The notes: generated from the sequence alone by a model not told the origin. Positions 23,364-36,630 are shown, counted from the stretch's first letter. The stretch is DNA of 64,000 nucleotides from Maniola hyperantus (GCF_902806685.2 NC_048539.1:6398501-6462500); one strand, 5' to 3'. Numbers and translations are program-made.

Positions 23364-26300
23364 AGATACATCTTTGTTCGACGGTCTTTCTTCAATTTAT
23401 TTTTCTTTCTAATCATTCAATCAATAATTTTGTATAAGGGCGGCGCCGCGCCATTGATTTGGTAAAGGATGTCACATTGGCCGGACTTGCAACACACTGT
23501 CAGAGTGAACTAGAGTGAGGGAACTCTCGGCTTGATCCTGAATCGACAATATGTCAAATATTAGGCTGAGTGACGTGAAATCAAAAAAAAATAGGCGACT
23601 CATTGGCTACCTAGCGACAAAGGTAGGAACATTAGATGCCTGTCAGTGACGTCAAGCCTCGACGTTTAGTTACAAGTTCCCTAACTGTCGTGAATGGTGG
23701 CTGCGTGACGATTTTAGAGCCCTTCACACTAGTGTTTCTCCAGAGAGGGCACTGGTCGAGCGCAGCGCAGTCACATGCGCACTCGCCGCGTGAACTCCTG
23801 AACACTGCACTGACTGACGTCGCGTAGGCGTAATGCTAACGAAACGTCAGGTAACGCGAACGTATTTTCATATCACGCAACGAACGCAATTGTATTGTTT
23901 TTCTAATATTTTTTATAAATCTGATACAGTTTTTTAATTCTGTATTATTTCCAACAATTCATCAAATATAGGTTTCCACATTTCCACATAACAAGGGCTG
24001 AAATATTTGAGGAAAATATTTTAATATGTCTACAAAATAATTAATCCTTTTACTAGGCCGCAAATTTCATAATTGGTCCTCACATAGTCTTTGATTTATT
24101 CTATCGATTTCGTAATAATTTTCTTTTTGAAGCAAAGCCAACAGTTTATTTATCGAAATCCATTTTGGTGATGACAATATCAAAATAAAAACGTGATCAC
24201 GCTGCGCGACGCAACTAAGCGATATCAGTGTATACGCGTAATCCCGGCGTCATACGTTCGAAAAACGCCTACGCTTGCGCTGGAGAAACGCTAGTGTGAA
24301 GGAGCTCTTATACAAATTAAAAGAATAGCACGGAATTCCTGTTTGACTAGCGCTTAAATATTATCTTTGAAAATTGTCTTAAGTATTTATACAAAAAGAA
24401 TGGTTAGTAATTAGTACATTGGATTAAACATGTCAAGCGGTACGATTTCTTACAGTGTAACTTTGAATTTCATATTTTTGCATAAAGTTATGATTATGAA
24501 AATCAAGAATTTTGCTATGTATCTGAAAGTAGGATCATAATTTTTTTTTTTTTAATAATTAGATTTTTTATTTTGATAAAGCACTTATATTTTATTTAAT
24601 GGTGCAAGTTATTTTCTGCGCTCAATATACCATATAATTCTGATGCATTTATTTCAACTTTTCCAATTTTGAAGAGTAAATCTAATCTACAAATTACAAA
24701 TAGTATGTGATTATGGCAGCTGTGGCTTAGGATATATAAATATATGATGTTTGTGCAATTGAATTAGTAGTATCTAAATAGAAACACATAAAAGCAATAT
24801 AAAAAATAATTCGAATTAAATTTAATATTTTTGTACAAAATTATCAGTACAACTGTGTGTATCAATTTATAACTACTGTAGGATTTTTATGAATTGTAAA
24901 AAAATCTATAAACAAAACATTTTAATACGTATACCTTTAACTTAGAATAGATATAATTTATTGTAACTATCTACACCTAATCACCACATTTAAGAAAGCG
25001 CCATATTGAAGTCGCATAAAAAGTACCCAATCTTAATAAAACACGCTAATAATTTTAACTATTCAGATATTTAAAAAAGTGATGATTATTGTATGTAAAT
25101 ATATTGCAATTGTTCTTATTTATCTTAAAACATTAATAAAATTATGTAACCAGTAGCGCAGCGTGGTGATGCGATCTAAAAAGGGATTCTTAAATATACA
25201 TAAATTAATGATAGTGTCTAGCAAAAGCAATAGACCGTACCTGCCGCTAGTGAAGCTTTTAAAATTTGTTCTGATAAGGTTCAATTTTTATTATGCCAGT
25301 GATCGTTTTATAAAAATATCCTGCATGAAAAGAACTACATATTTATTATTCACTACCGGAAGTTATTAGCTTTTATTTTAACTGACTGAATGAATGACTG
25401 TTTTTTAATGAGCAATGCTAGAAGACTCGCTCCGTCGTCCCTTCATTAAGCTTCACCTACTCGACATTAGTTTCGCTACGGATGTCGCCGGCTCACATCG
25501 CTCGTCGCCTCTTCTTTTGCTCCACTTGACCCCGTACACGCAAAAGCCTGCGAATCATCCTTGAACGATGGGAAACGCCTATCCACACTGTTGTTTACGC
25601 CGTTCACGCACGCGATTGAGTAACGGGCATTCACGTATAACAATATTTAATTTAAGAACTTAGGTACTTACCATACTCTTGCCACAGTATACGGTATTAA
25701 TAAGTTTTCTATGCGCAACATACGCAAGTGCCTACGCTACGCTACTTGCTTTTTACCACAAATTTATTTTAAGTAGAATATAAACCAAAGGACACGTTTT
25801 TACATTCTATGTTGTATGGTATCCAGTGTACAGGTCTTAAACTTGAAAAGGTCTTCCATAGTATGAATCTCAATGTGTCCAAAGTTTGTTAATTTTGTGT
25901 AATCAATTGAAATAACCAAACCAGATGATGCTAATAAAATTATTGCGTCTCCTTCTCGTATATTATTTTAATTTTTTAACCCGCTGTACAACCCGTGTAG
26001 AATCTATTAGGTTGGAAGAAATTCTTGACATGCAGGCGTAAATTAGGAAAATGTAATGTATTTTAACGAAAAAACAAAAAAATGTACAAAATAATACGCA
26101 ATCTTCGTAATTATTATTTAATTATTTCTAATAGTTTAACATGTTCAGTCGGCATTTGTTGCTACACGCGTCAGGGTTTTACAATCTTTTCAAAGCAACA
26201 TCAAAATTTTGAGGGTTCTTGTAGTTGTAGAGATTAATATTTTTCGACATAATATCAAAAAGATGTTTAAAGAACGAGAACTAAATCAGCAATACCACAA

Positions 26301-26742
26301 TAGAAGTCAATGAAAGATGGCAACTAATTTTATTTTAAAGCATTATTTTAGTCTATGTCACTTGTCCTTGATATCTGAGGTGGCTTCAAAGTTTAAATGC
26401 CTTATGGTGTCGAGTATATAGTGCTAAAACCTAATAACTGACCCAACTCAATAAGGGATTGAGTGGGACTCATTGGATTTTAGCACTATGCATTCGTTAA
26501 AGCAGTTAAAGAATAAAATGATCGACATTTAAATATACAGGTTAACATAACCCTCACTGAATCTTATATATTTTTAAATAAAGCACAGTGGGACATCGTG
26601 AAACGTGTTCACTAGCGTTCTCACTAGCGAACTATCGAAAAGTCGATAATAAGTCCGCAATCGTGAGTGAGCTTTAATTTTTCACGAACACTTTTAGACG
26701 ACCGACATCTTATCTTGTACGCCATACATATTATCGTCCACT
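23364..26742. other. Intergenic DNA between PARG-like gene and CSN6
   Basis: This is AT-rich convergent intergenic DNA containing both 3' UTRs. It includes a TTA-flanked TIR element (23717-24307) and a short imperfect hairpin around 26420-26490 (AGTGCTAAAACC with its complement). A GC-richer block at ~25420-25560 is unassigned. No additional gene was recognised. Confidence 0.6.
23717..24307. mobile_element. MITE with TTA target duplication (PIF/Harbinger-like)
   Basis: The inverted ends are GAGCCCTTCACACTAG on the left and the complement of GAGCTCCTTCACACTAG on the right, extending through TTTCTCCAG. They are flanked by TTA at 23714-23716 and 24308-24310. TTA/TAA duplications are typical of PIF/Harbinger. 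The element is 591 bp and no transposase was seen. Confidence 0.65.
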
Positions 26743-29700
26743 TTAAAAGAAGAGTCCCCTCATGCGGCGGCCCATGCCCTGTCGGTCGTACAGCACGTTG
26801 AACCGGTTCACGAGCTGATTGATCGCGTTGCAGCCCTTCGTGATTGTGCCCAGGGAGGTCATGAGGGCCACGTCGTTGCATTGCTACAAGGGAAAATATA
26901 TGCCTACTAAAGCCCGACGCTCACTGGCGGCACGAGACGGCAAAGAATTTTTCAAGTAATTAATATAGACCATAGCTTCATGGCGTTAAGTCGAATTGAT
27001 AATGGTTGCAGGTGTAAAAACAACGCCACGGTAAGCTTAGGCATACGGTATCCCTCGGACCGCTTTGATATTCTTCGGGATGCCGAGAGAAGACAACGCC
27101 CGTGACCCGCTTGCGTCGTCATTAGCAAACAACAAACGCATCGTCATGTCTAAGGACATCGCGGCATACCTATGCCGATGCCGCGGCATAGATATCGTCA
27201 GTGTGCGCTTACATGTAGAAATGCTGATGGATCAAGGATCCCCTGCCGTGCCGTGCCGTTAGTGGGCACCGTGCCTTATAGGTACAACTGGACAGGAAAG
27301 ATCACTCCGTACGTTTTGTGGCGGACTTATCAGTCCCAACGACAGAGACAACGGAGTACGAAAGCAAAGCTCCCGATTATCTCTTTCTTAAATTTAATGT
27401 GTAATCTTCCTGCCAGGTAGGTACTGTATACCGCTTCACGGAGTCGTTTCGTGTGGTTAGGCGCAGGTTGCAGGAGGATGACAGTTGACAGTTCGGTTAA
27501 AAGTCAAGGATATCAATGTTGCTGTCACCCTTCCGCATCGCGCATCCCACCCCGTCTCAGTGACGCATAGATCTATGCCAATATTGTAAAAGCGAAAGTG
27601 TGTCTGTCTGTCACTTTCAAGCCCCATCGGTCAAAATTTGATACAGAGATAGCTTGCATTACGGAGATAGACATAGATTTCTTTATATCTTAAAAAATCT
27701 AACACCTATGTTTTTTTAAACTTGGATCCATGCGAGCGAAGTCTGGGCATCAACTAGTATAGTAAAAAATACTTACATTATAGAAGTGAGTGCGAAACTG
27801 TTGTGAAGTGAGGAGTGGGAGTCGGTTAGACAAGGCTCTAGCCTCCCTCAGCAGCGCCGGCCTGGGGGCCAGAGTGCCGTCGCGTATCGCGCGCACTGTG
27901 GCCAACACCGCCCGTACGCGAGATACAAGCATTTTGATAGCCGACCGCTGGGCGGTAAGGTGTTCTGCCACTGTAAGAATACAAATTAACCTAACTGAGA
28001 AATAAAGGTAGATTTCTGTTCTGTCAAAACTTAAAAGTCACACTTTTCTTAGTAAAGATTTATTTGACAATATGTAATTATAAGCCCTAATCTAAATATA
28101 TAAAAGGAAAAGGTGACTGACTGACTGACTGATCTATCAACGCACAGCTCAAACGACTGGACGGATTGGACTGAAATTTGGCATGCAGATTGCAGATAGC
28201 TATTATGATGTAGGCATCCGCTAAGAAAGGATTTTTGAAAATTCAACCCCTAAAGGGATAATATGGGGTTTTGAAATTTATGTAGTCCACGCAGACGAAG
28301 TCGCGAGCATAAGCTAGTTGAAACTAAATCAGAGTGTGAAGAGAATTTTTTAGAAACCTTAAGAAGTCTGAATATTTAGTACTATTTATTTTACGTAGCT
28401 ATAATGAATGTGCGACTTCATGGTGTTTTAGTAATAACTAAGTAAAATTCAGGTATCAGCTATTAAAAAATTTCGCTCTACAATTTCGCAATTGCTATTT
28501 ATAAATTATCTAGATAATGCGCACATAAACAATTTCCGTATTCTAACAGTAACATGCTGTCTCAGGCTTCAAAATATATAAAAAAACCGGCCAAGTGCGA
28601 GTCAGGCTCGCGCAATGAGGGTTCCATACTACAGTCGTATTTTTTCAACATTTTGCACGATAATTCAAAAACTATGATGCATAAAAATAAATAAAAATCT
28701 GTTTTACAATGTACAGGTGAATTCCTTTCATTTATGATATCCCACTTGATATAGTCACTCACTTCGAAAGTTGAAAATACTAATTATTAGTTCATGACCA
28801 CAATTTAATTTTTTTTGTTTGATCTAACCCTAAATTCACGGTTTTCAGATTTTTCCCGAAATGTCAGCTATAAGATCTACCTACCTGCCAAATTTCATGA
28901 TTCTAGGTCAACGGGAACTACCCTGTAGGTTTCTTAACAGACAGACAGACAGAGAGACAACAAAGTGAGTGAAAGTAACAAAGTTCCGTTTTTCCTTTCG
29001 AGGTACGGCACCCTAAAAAACATTCGAATACACTTTCATTCCTGTATTAGTGATGATGATGATTTTTTAATGTACATATTTGAAAAATGAGAACAATTAA
29101 AATGCGTCTTAAAGCTTGAAAGCTGTAGCACACATGTTTTAAAAACATCATCATCAAGAAATAACTAAGTATGTATTATAAATAAATTACCTAAGCTATT
29201 GAGTGCAGCCTCTCCAGATGACACCCTAGCGACATGGTCAACCCCAATCCTCTCGGCCTCTTCCGCGGCCAGGGTGTAGGAGAGTGGCGCAAGCAGCATG
29301 GTGGCACGACCATTGACTACATCTATGACTGACTCATACAACACTACTGGTAGTTGCTGTAACAGTAACATTATACTTAGTTGAGTTTTATTACATTTTC
29401 TCATGTGCTAGCTCCAAATTTATTTTGAATCTAAACAATGCATACTTTTAAAAAGTGTCTAGGTGGTTAAAAGTGGTTGTATGATTAAAAAAACCGGCCA
29501 AGTGCGAGTCAGGCTCGCGCAATGAGGGTTCCATACTACAGTCGTATTTTTTCGACATTTTGCACTATAATTCAAAAACTATGATGCATAAAAATAAATA
29601 AAAATCTGTTTTAGAATGTACAGGTGAAGACCTTTCATATAATACCCCACTTGATATAGTCACTCACTTCGAAAGTTGAAAATACTAATTATTAGTTCAT

Positions 29701-29842
29701 GACCACAATTTAATTTTTTTTTGTGTGATCTAACCCTAAATTCACGGTTTTCAAATTTTTCCCAAATGTCTATCAAATCTACCTACCTGCCAAATTTCAT
29801 GATTCTAGGTCAACGGGAAGTACCCTGTAGGTTTCTTGACAG

Positions 29843-29873
<31 letters not shown>

Positions 29874-32800
29874 ACAAAGTGATCCTATAAGGGTTCCGTT
29901 TTTCCTTTTGAGGTACGGAACCCTAAAAAACCGAGTCAGACTCGCGCACCGAGGGTTCTGTACCCCAGTCGTATTTTTCGACATTTTGCACGATAAATGA
30001 AAAACTATGATGCATAAAAATCTGTTTTAGAATGCACAGGTGAAGCCCATTCATATGATATCCCACTTGATATAGTTATCTTACCTTGAAAATTGAAAAT
30101 ACTAATTATTTATTAGTTCGTGACAGTTAATTTTTTTTTGTGTGATGTAACTACAAATTCACAGTTTTCAGATTTTCCCCTTATGTCTGCTGTAAGACTT
30201 ACCTACCTGCCAAATTTCATGATTCTAAGTCAACGGGATGTACCCTGTAGAGACAGATAGACATACAGACAACAAAGTATAAGGGTTCCGTTTTTCCTTT
30301 TGTAGTACAGAGCCCTAAAAATATGACTCTAGTTAAGAAATGATATGTATTATATCGCTAATTATTAGCTTTTGTCATCCAGTAAAGTGTGCTTCCATTA
30401 GCTTGTGTACAGTCTGCAGTAAAAAGTAATGTACATCAACCTTTAGAAGGAGATAGCAGATTTGTAGAGCGTTGCCTCTGTCATTGAAACCAACAAAACG
30501 TCATATAGGTATGAGTGACAGAGACAACGCTCTACAAAGCCGAAATGTCATTTTAAAGGCCGATGTACATTACTTTCTGCCGCGTACTGTATGTAAGTCA
30601 TTAACTAAGTAACCCAGAACGAAATCTGATCGCTCCGACTCTACATTGTCTTGTCTGCCCGACAAGACTGTATTACTTTTTATTAGGGCTTGTGAATAGA
30701 AACTGCCCAGTTTTTATCAGTAAATGAGAATTAACAAAACATACATCTCCTTTAATGCCAGCAGGGTTTAGCATCAGCATCACTGGACACTCGTTGATAT
30801 CACAGATCTGTCTGTGCACAGCGATATCCCTTTCCGTAGGGGTGTCGCCAGTAGTATACCAGCCCAGGAAATCCATATCCGAGAACACTTGTTTAACTGT
30901 GGATGAAATATTGTATCAAATAATATTGTGATCATACTGGATTAGAAAATTAAAATATTCTAATATTTTAATCCAAAAAGGAACTAAGCCTTATAGCAAA
31001 AAAATTAGGATTAGTTGCATAACAGATGGTTAAAGATTCATTATGGTTAGGTACCGTTAATCTTTGACCACCAATAAAAAGCAAAGGGGGTTGCACACAT
31101 TAGTATTCATACCAAAACTCAAAGCATTTATTCAAAATGGGTTCGGTTGTATACTTTTTGATTGTCAATTGTTGAATTTGTAAGAAAATTAATCATGTAA
31201 ACTTAAAACCTCCATGACTAAAGATAAAGATAAAATTTTTGTCCCAAGTTAATAAATCCTTACTGAAAATGTGAAAATTATGTACATTATGTGGCTTAAA
31301 CCACTTGTTTTGCAATTGGACTTAAGAGACATAACCTTTTTAGAAACATGAAATATATTCCCCTTTCCCCTCTAAAAAGGGGAAAGGGGAATATATTTCC
31401 CTTTCCCCTTAGAAGTTATCTAAAAAGGGGAAATATATCCCCTTTTTAGATAACTTCTAAGGGGAAGTTAGACAAGGGTCTAACAATACTCCAATAGATA
31501 GAATTTGAATTTACAGCATTTTGATTTACAAATCCATATGCCTAGGGTAGTATCCCAACAGCATAACCTTTAATGAGCTACCAGGAAGTCTTATAATCCA
31601 TAGTAATATTATGATGATAAACTACAAAATTAAATGATTAAATATTATGATTAATTTGAAAGTGTGTGTCTGTCTATCTGTTAGCTTTCACAGTCCATTC
31701 ATAAAACTGACTTTCAGCTATCATCCTGCTTGCATCTCTGGTAAGGAAATAGTTTCAAGGAAATCAAACCTAAATCTACAATGATGAAGTGGTGGGCGTC
31801 ATAATATACTTGGTACAAAGACAGCTTGCATCCTAGAGATGGATAGCGACTCCTTTCTATTCCAGAAAAATCAAAGATTTCCCACAGGACTTTTGACTAC
31901 CTAAATCCATGCAGATGAAATTGCAGGCATCTTCTAGTCATAAAATAAATATTACTGTGAACTATTAGCTTCAGCTCAAACAAGACATCTTTTTTGTTTT
32001 TAGTACTTTCTAGCTCGTAGTTTTAAGTTTACCTAGTTTTAAATTTGTAATTTTCAACAATTTTTTTTATCTTGTACTGTTTGTAAGCTGTATAAACTTT
32101 TATTTATTTAAATATCACAGTACATCCGAATGTGAAAGGTAATTTCTATAGAATCTGACTAACAGGCAACAGTAGACATTCTAAAAAGTCACAGTTACTT
32201 TATATTTTGTGAATATGGTTAGTTATTTTGCTATACTTACACTGCTCTTCTTTTAAATTGTAGTAATCTCTGTCTATAACTATATCACCATCAATGACAC
32301 TAAAGACCAACTCAAATGAATTCATTACTTCTATGTTGCGACCCTTCTGTTTGCCAATGAGAGCCCCAATTACTGCAACAATTGAAATGTGATTCTTGAA
32401 ATACCAATTTTTAACCTCATAAATATTTACAAAAATAGGCCATGCTTAATTTTATACATGAGAAAATGTGCCTGTCTGTCTGTCTATCTGTATATCTGCT
32501 ATCTTTTCACGGCTCATCTGCTTACCCGATTTTGAGGAAATTTGGTACAGAGATAGCTTGATCCCGGGGATAGATATAAGCTATTTTTTATCCCAGAAAA
32601 TCAAAAAGAGCCTAGTATACTAAAAACTTTAATCCACATGGGCATCATCTATTTAGTACAAAGATAGCTTGCATCCTGGAGTTCAAGAACTATTTATCCC
32701 ACTAAAAAATTTATTAACATAAATCTATGTGGACAAAATCACATCACCTAGCATGAAATAAATTGTGCTGTGAGGTACAACAAAAAGTCACTATGTAAAC

Positions 32801-33320
32801 AAACAATAATTACAAAATCATATCTGTTTCCAAATAATTTTCATGAAAAAAATTAAAATACAAAGCAAACTATAATATTTTTAATAGATGAAGAAACTTA
32901 TGTATTTTTAATAGGGTACTTCATGGGGCCTAATTACTATCACTATTTTTCACGTGATCCTGTATTGAGGTAATATTGATGATACCTATTGCCATTTATG
33001 CAGATGTTCTTGAAACTCTGTAACCAGAATTGCGATACAGTATTAATAACACCCCCCTATAGTAGACAAGGCTTACCTGTCTGAGGTGAACCTTCCTGAG
33101 CTCGTAACCTAGTCCAATGTTCAGACACATTCATTATTACCAGGGGATGTAGGGACACGGTAACTGAGCCTGACGTAGCAGTGGTCACTACTACGCTTTT
33201 GGAGCTACCGGCGGCAGGAGGAGCTGGGGACGTCGGATTTGGCACATCTACCGGTGGTCCTGACGAAGCACTCTCCACTTCCACTTCCATTTCAAAATCA
33301 ATTCGATCGGCGCTGGACAT
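26743..33320 (-). CDS. CSN6: COP9 signalosome subunit 6 (6 exons)
   Basis: CDS exons in transcript order: 33077-33320, 32241-32372, 30745-30896, 29191-29356, 27777-27970, 26743-26883. Phases agree and give 342 residues, slightly longer than vertebrate CSN6. CSN6 is the MPN-domain (non-catalytic) partner of CSN5 in the COP9 signalosome, which removes Nedd8 from cullins. Residues ~1-45 are an acidic/Pro/Ser-rich leader. The MPN- domain begins at VSLHPLVIMNVSEHW and continues through GALIGKQKGR, EVMNSFEL and FLGWYTTG, without a JAMM metal motif, as expected for CSN6. The AEEAERIGVDHVARV and AEHLTAQRSAIKML stretches are diagnostic. The C-terminus is FNVLYDRQGMGRRMRGLFF. Introns carry three copies of repeat family A, Helitron copies and a Tc1-type MITE. 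Confidence 0.95.
27572..27757 (+). mobile_element. Non-autonomous Helitron copy next to a CSN6 splice site
   Basis: It begins TCTATGCCAATATTGTAAAAG and ends GGGCATCAACTAG followed by T. The CTAG end is 19 bp from the 5' splice site of CSN6 exon 5 (27777). Confidence 0.6.
28091..28317 (+). mobile_element. Non-autonomous Helitron copy, second subfamily
   Basis: It starts TCTAAATATATAAAAGG after A. It ends with the imperfect hairpin CACGCAGACGAAGTCGCGAG and then CTAG before T. A truncated relative starts at 62594. Confidence 0.65.
28581..29020 (+). repeat. Dispersed repeat family A copy
   Basis: Full-length plus copy from ACCGGCCAAGTGCGAGTC to AGGTACGGCACCCTAAAAAA, in intron 4 of CSN6. Confidence 0.8.
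29486..30321 (+). repeat. Two tandem family A copies
   Basis: Copy 29486-29930 is full length. It is followed without spacer by a second, more diverged copy (29931-30321) starting CCGAGTCAGACTCGCGCACC and ending GAGCCCTAAAAA. Both are in intron 3 of CSN6. Confidence 0.8.
30410..30589. mobile_element. Tc1/mariner-type MITE with TA target duplication
   Basis: The TIRs are CAGTCTGCAGTAAAAAGTAA on the left and the complement of CAGTACGCGGCAGAAAGTAA on the right, continuing through TGTACATC. TA flanks both ends (30408-30409, 30590-30591). A second inner inverted repeat (GTAGAGCGTTG with its complement) makes the 180 bp element almost entirely foldback. It lies in intron 3 of CSN6. Confidence 0.7.
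31352..31464. repeat. Two adjacent perfect hairpins
   Basis: The first palindrome spans 31352-31395 (ATATTCCCCTTTCCCC with its complement). A second has 26-bp perfect arms at 31405-31464 around an 8-base loop. Both are in intron 2 of CSN6. Confidence 0.75.
31640..32760 (+). mobile_element. Two old Helitron copies
   Basis: Stretches at about 31655-31938 and 32450-32755 carry the family interior (GTGTGTCTGTCTATCTG, TTGGTACAGAGATAGCTTG, TATCCCAGAAAATCAAA), but the ends are eroded. They lie in introns 1-2 of CSN6. Confidence 0.5.
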
Positions 33321-33777
33321 ACTTAGCTATTAAATTTTAATAAGTTCTACTAAAATGGTGTGTTAAATTTATAACAAAAACACATTAATTCTTTAATATT
33401 TTCAATTCACAGAACAGATTCACCTGTGCACTGTCAGCAAAACTGCAAAAAAATATAAAAAATTTGGTCGCACGCAGGCAAGTTAAAAGTAAAACAGTAA
33501 AACACAGCAGTAAAACAAAAACTTTTTTGGTCGGTGAACAAAAATATGTTACTTTGACAGTTGACATGACACCATTGACAGTTGACACCCACACCACCAT
33601 GAACACCACTGTTAGCTGAGGTTCTGCGGCTTGGATGAATGATTCTCTATGTTCTGAGGTATATACATCCTACTCTATGTTCTGAGCCACTGTTTTGTAA
33701 AAGTTAAAGGCCGAATACGACGATCGGTTACCAACCACCCACAGAGATCACCTTTGATGATTCAACCAAATTAGATG

Positions 33778-33981
33778 TAAATCCCGCAAATTGCTAAAGC
33801 GCATGGCCGCCATTTTAGTAACGTCAGCACTAGACTGAAGTTTCGAGCTGATACATAGACTTATTAAGCTAGTATCACTGAGCTGATGGTATTGGTATTT
33901 TTATTTCGGCTGACGTTAAAATGACGTCATTTCGATGTTAATGAGACATGGTTCCAGCGCAATAGCAATTTGTGGGATTTA
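33778..33981. mobile_element. Foldback MITE, TAAATCCC ends
   Basis: The ends TAAATCCCGCAAATTGCTA and the complement of TAAATCCCACAAATTGCTA form ~25 bp TIRs. TA at the edges could be the target duplication. Confidence 0.6.
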
Positions 33982-34035
33982 TACAGCCTTCTACAATACT
34001 TCTTATTTCCAAGGTCCATAGCACTGGCTTGTTTG

Positions 34036-34415
34036 CGTAGAAAGTGTAATAAAGGTAGATGCAGGAACGTTTGCTTTCTCATTCGCACTAAAAAGAGAGC
34101 ACAGATAAAGTTACTAATGTGATAAACAGAGACGCAGCTAACCTATTTTTTGTCCCTTATCGTGTAACTGGTTTTTACAAAAATACATACAAGAAGTTGC
34201 AAAACAAACTTTGAGAATTCGTGGCGTAATTGTATTTCTCATTAGTTATTTACTTGTTTGCACATAAAAAACGTTTAATACAAATATTGTTGATCGGTTA
34301 ATACAAATATTGACTACTAAACAATGGTAACATGTCGTGTTATTCTTCGTTAGGACGTATCGCTATCTCATACGTGGTTACACAGTACTTACATCTACCT
34401 ATTTTTCTATCTACG
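34036..34415. mobile_element. hAT-type MITE with 8-bp target duplication
   Basis: It is flanked by CTTGTTTG (34028-34035) and CTTGTTAG (34416-34423), an 8-bp duplication with one mismatch. It begins CGTAGAAAG and ends TATCTACG. It is the same family as 51403-52430, with high similarity through AAAGGTAGATGCAGGAACG and the TTGATCGGTTAATACAAA segment. Confidence 0.65.
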
Positions 34416-34790
34416 CTTGTTAGGCATATCATTAATCATTATGGCATGGCAAGTGGCAACACTAAGTGCTTTGTCATATATCCTACTCTATGATCTTATC
34501 TGCTAAAACTAACTAAAAACAAAATCCTATGTTATTGGGTGGTTTTCACGGGCGGTTCACGGCCATACAAATTCCGTTCCCTTACAAATGCGAATAGCAA
34601 AATAGAAGTTGACAGATTCGACCACAGAACGATACAATAACACACGTTCACTGCCTGCTGCCTGCCTGACGCCATTTTGTTATTGTTGTTAAGCGTTGAG
34701 CAGGGTGGTTGCGTCGATTTATTTCCGTAATTTCTGTTCCCTTCGCAACAATTGTTATTATAGTACATTATTTCAATATAATTTATTGGA

Positions 34791-36630
34791 ATGTATTATA
34801 AGTGCTGTGTTCCCGATTGTAACAGTACGCGAAAAGACGCTATATTACATAAGTTTCCACAGTGTGACAAAAGACTCAAAAAGTGGCTTAAGTATATAAA
34901 TTGTGATGTTTTGCGAAGTAAAAGTACAATAGATCTTAAAAATAAGTCTCAAGTGTGTCATAAGCACTTTGAAAAGCGTTTTGTGACACAAAAATCTCGT
35001 CTTGCAGTAACAGCATTTCCTACTTTGTTCCTGCAATCTGAGATCCTCAGTGGTACTCCATCCATTCCACTGCATGATTCTGAAGAAATTTGTACTAATA
35101 AGTTTTCATGGCTTTTTGTATTGTATATTGTTGATATCATCATTCCTCTAATCACAGTCCAGTTGTTTTGTCCAATGTATCACAACCTTCTTTAGCATAC
35201 ATTTTACAACCAAACCGAAGAAAATGTATTTCTATGCCTGAATCATCTTACCACCGTGTAGCACTAATTTTGGCCTTTAATTTTAAAATGATTAATATTT
35301 AATTTACTTTCAGGATCAGAGAAGATTGACCTTGATCATAATTATTATGCTTCCAAAAATATATATAATGACCACAACTATTGTACACAGCTGCAAACAT
35401 CACAATCAGCAAGTGAAAATGAGCTTTTAGGTGAGAAAATATAATTTATTATTATTTGAAACAATATTCATAATAATATTACTAATAAGTCGTTTCTTTG
35501 CTAACTTTGAAAGATAGCTAAAAGAGATAGATAAAAGAACCTAGGAGTGTTTTAAATAACTTACTATATCAAACTTTTTTATCGATGTTTGCCTATTTGT
35601 ACTCATTAAACTTATTTTTTAGAAGGATTGCCCACTACTTTTAAAAGAAAATTAGAAGAATATTCGATTACAGATTGTCAACAAAGTATTTCCTCAGGTA
35701 ATCATCTATTTATTAATAGCCTTAATATAGTAACCACAGGAATAAGGATATCTGCTCTTTTCATTGATCAGTGTTAACTACAGGTCAAAATTTTCATAAA
35801 TAAGTTATTACTAGACTATATTTTTAAGCTTAAATGAAATATTTAAATGTGTATAACAATTAACAAATTAATCGCGGTGTGTTACCCATCCATACTTATC
35901 TTATAAATGCGAAAGTGTGTCCCATCTGTCTGTCTGTCTGCTAGCTTCTCACGGCTCAACCGTTCAACCGATTTTGACGAAATTTGGTACAGAGGTAGGT
36001 TGCAACCCGGGGAAGGAGGAGGAAGCATAGGCTTACTTTTTATCCCGGAAAATTAAAGAGTTCCCACAGGATTTTTAAGAATCTAAATCCACGCGTACGA
36101 AGTCGCGGGCATCATCTAGTACTTTATAAACAAGATTTATTTATATTTTTAATATGCACATACATAACAAATTATGCACATAGTGCAAATACTTATTAGA
36201 GCAAATCAAATCAAACATGTAATTTTTATAATAGGTACCCAATATATCAATATTGTAATTATATATAATACTCTTGCAATTCCAGGTTCCACTACCATGC
36301 CACTTAAAAAGAGAAGGAATCCTAGAATCATTAAAAGAAGTTCTTTCACCAAAATGCAAACATCTTTACAAGAAATATAGGATTTCCCAAAAAACTCTTA
36401 ACCTTATTCGTAGACATAAAAAAGCTTGGACAGTGAAAATGTGTATCAAAAATTGGAAAAATTGAACCCAATTGCCAAAAAAATACTCACAATGCAATTA
36501 AGATTGTGCGGAAAGAAGAAGAAACAAAGAAGGTTTACAGAAGATGAAAAAAAAATTTCTTATCCTTACTTAAACAGGGGCCAAAATCATATCGATATTT
36601 AATAAAGGTTTTAAAAGATTTAAAAGAAAA
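34791..36630 (+). pseudogene. THAP zinc-finger gene, P-element-transposase-like remnant
   Basis: Open model exons 34791-35052, 35314-35430, 35623-35697 and 36286-36380 are in phase and give 182 residues. Residues 1-83 are a THAP C2CH DNA-binding domain: CCVPDC near the start, a central Trp, CHKHF, and AFPTLF at the end. Downstream of the TAG at 36378-36380, the same exon still shows coding similarity to the region after the THAP domain of P/THAP9-type transposases (LNPIAKKILTMQLRLCGKKK; then LLKQGPKSYRYLIKVL to 36626). Stops and at least two frame changes interrupt it. The reading is therefore either a shortened domesticated THAP protein or a decaying transposase; the catalytic core is absent. 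A Helitron (35889-36119) sits in its third intron. Confidence 0.7.
35889..36119 (+). mobile_element. Non-autonomous Helitron copy
   Basis: It begins TCCATACTTATCTTATAAATG and ends with hairpin ACGCGTACGAAGTCGCGGGC, then ATCATCTAG followed by T. It is preceded by A. Confidence 0.75.

Larger units (their letters stand above)
33321..34790. other. Intergenic DNA between CSN6 and the THAP locus
   Basis: This divergent interval must hold the CSN6 promoter next to 33320. It also contains a foldback element (33778-33981) and a hAT-type MITE (34036-34415). A possible left end of the P-like locus lies near 34552. No gene was recognised. Confidence 0.55.
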
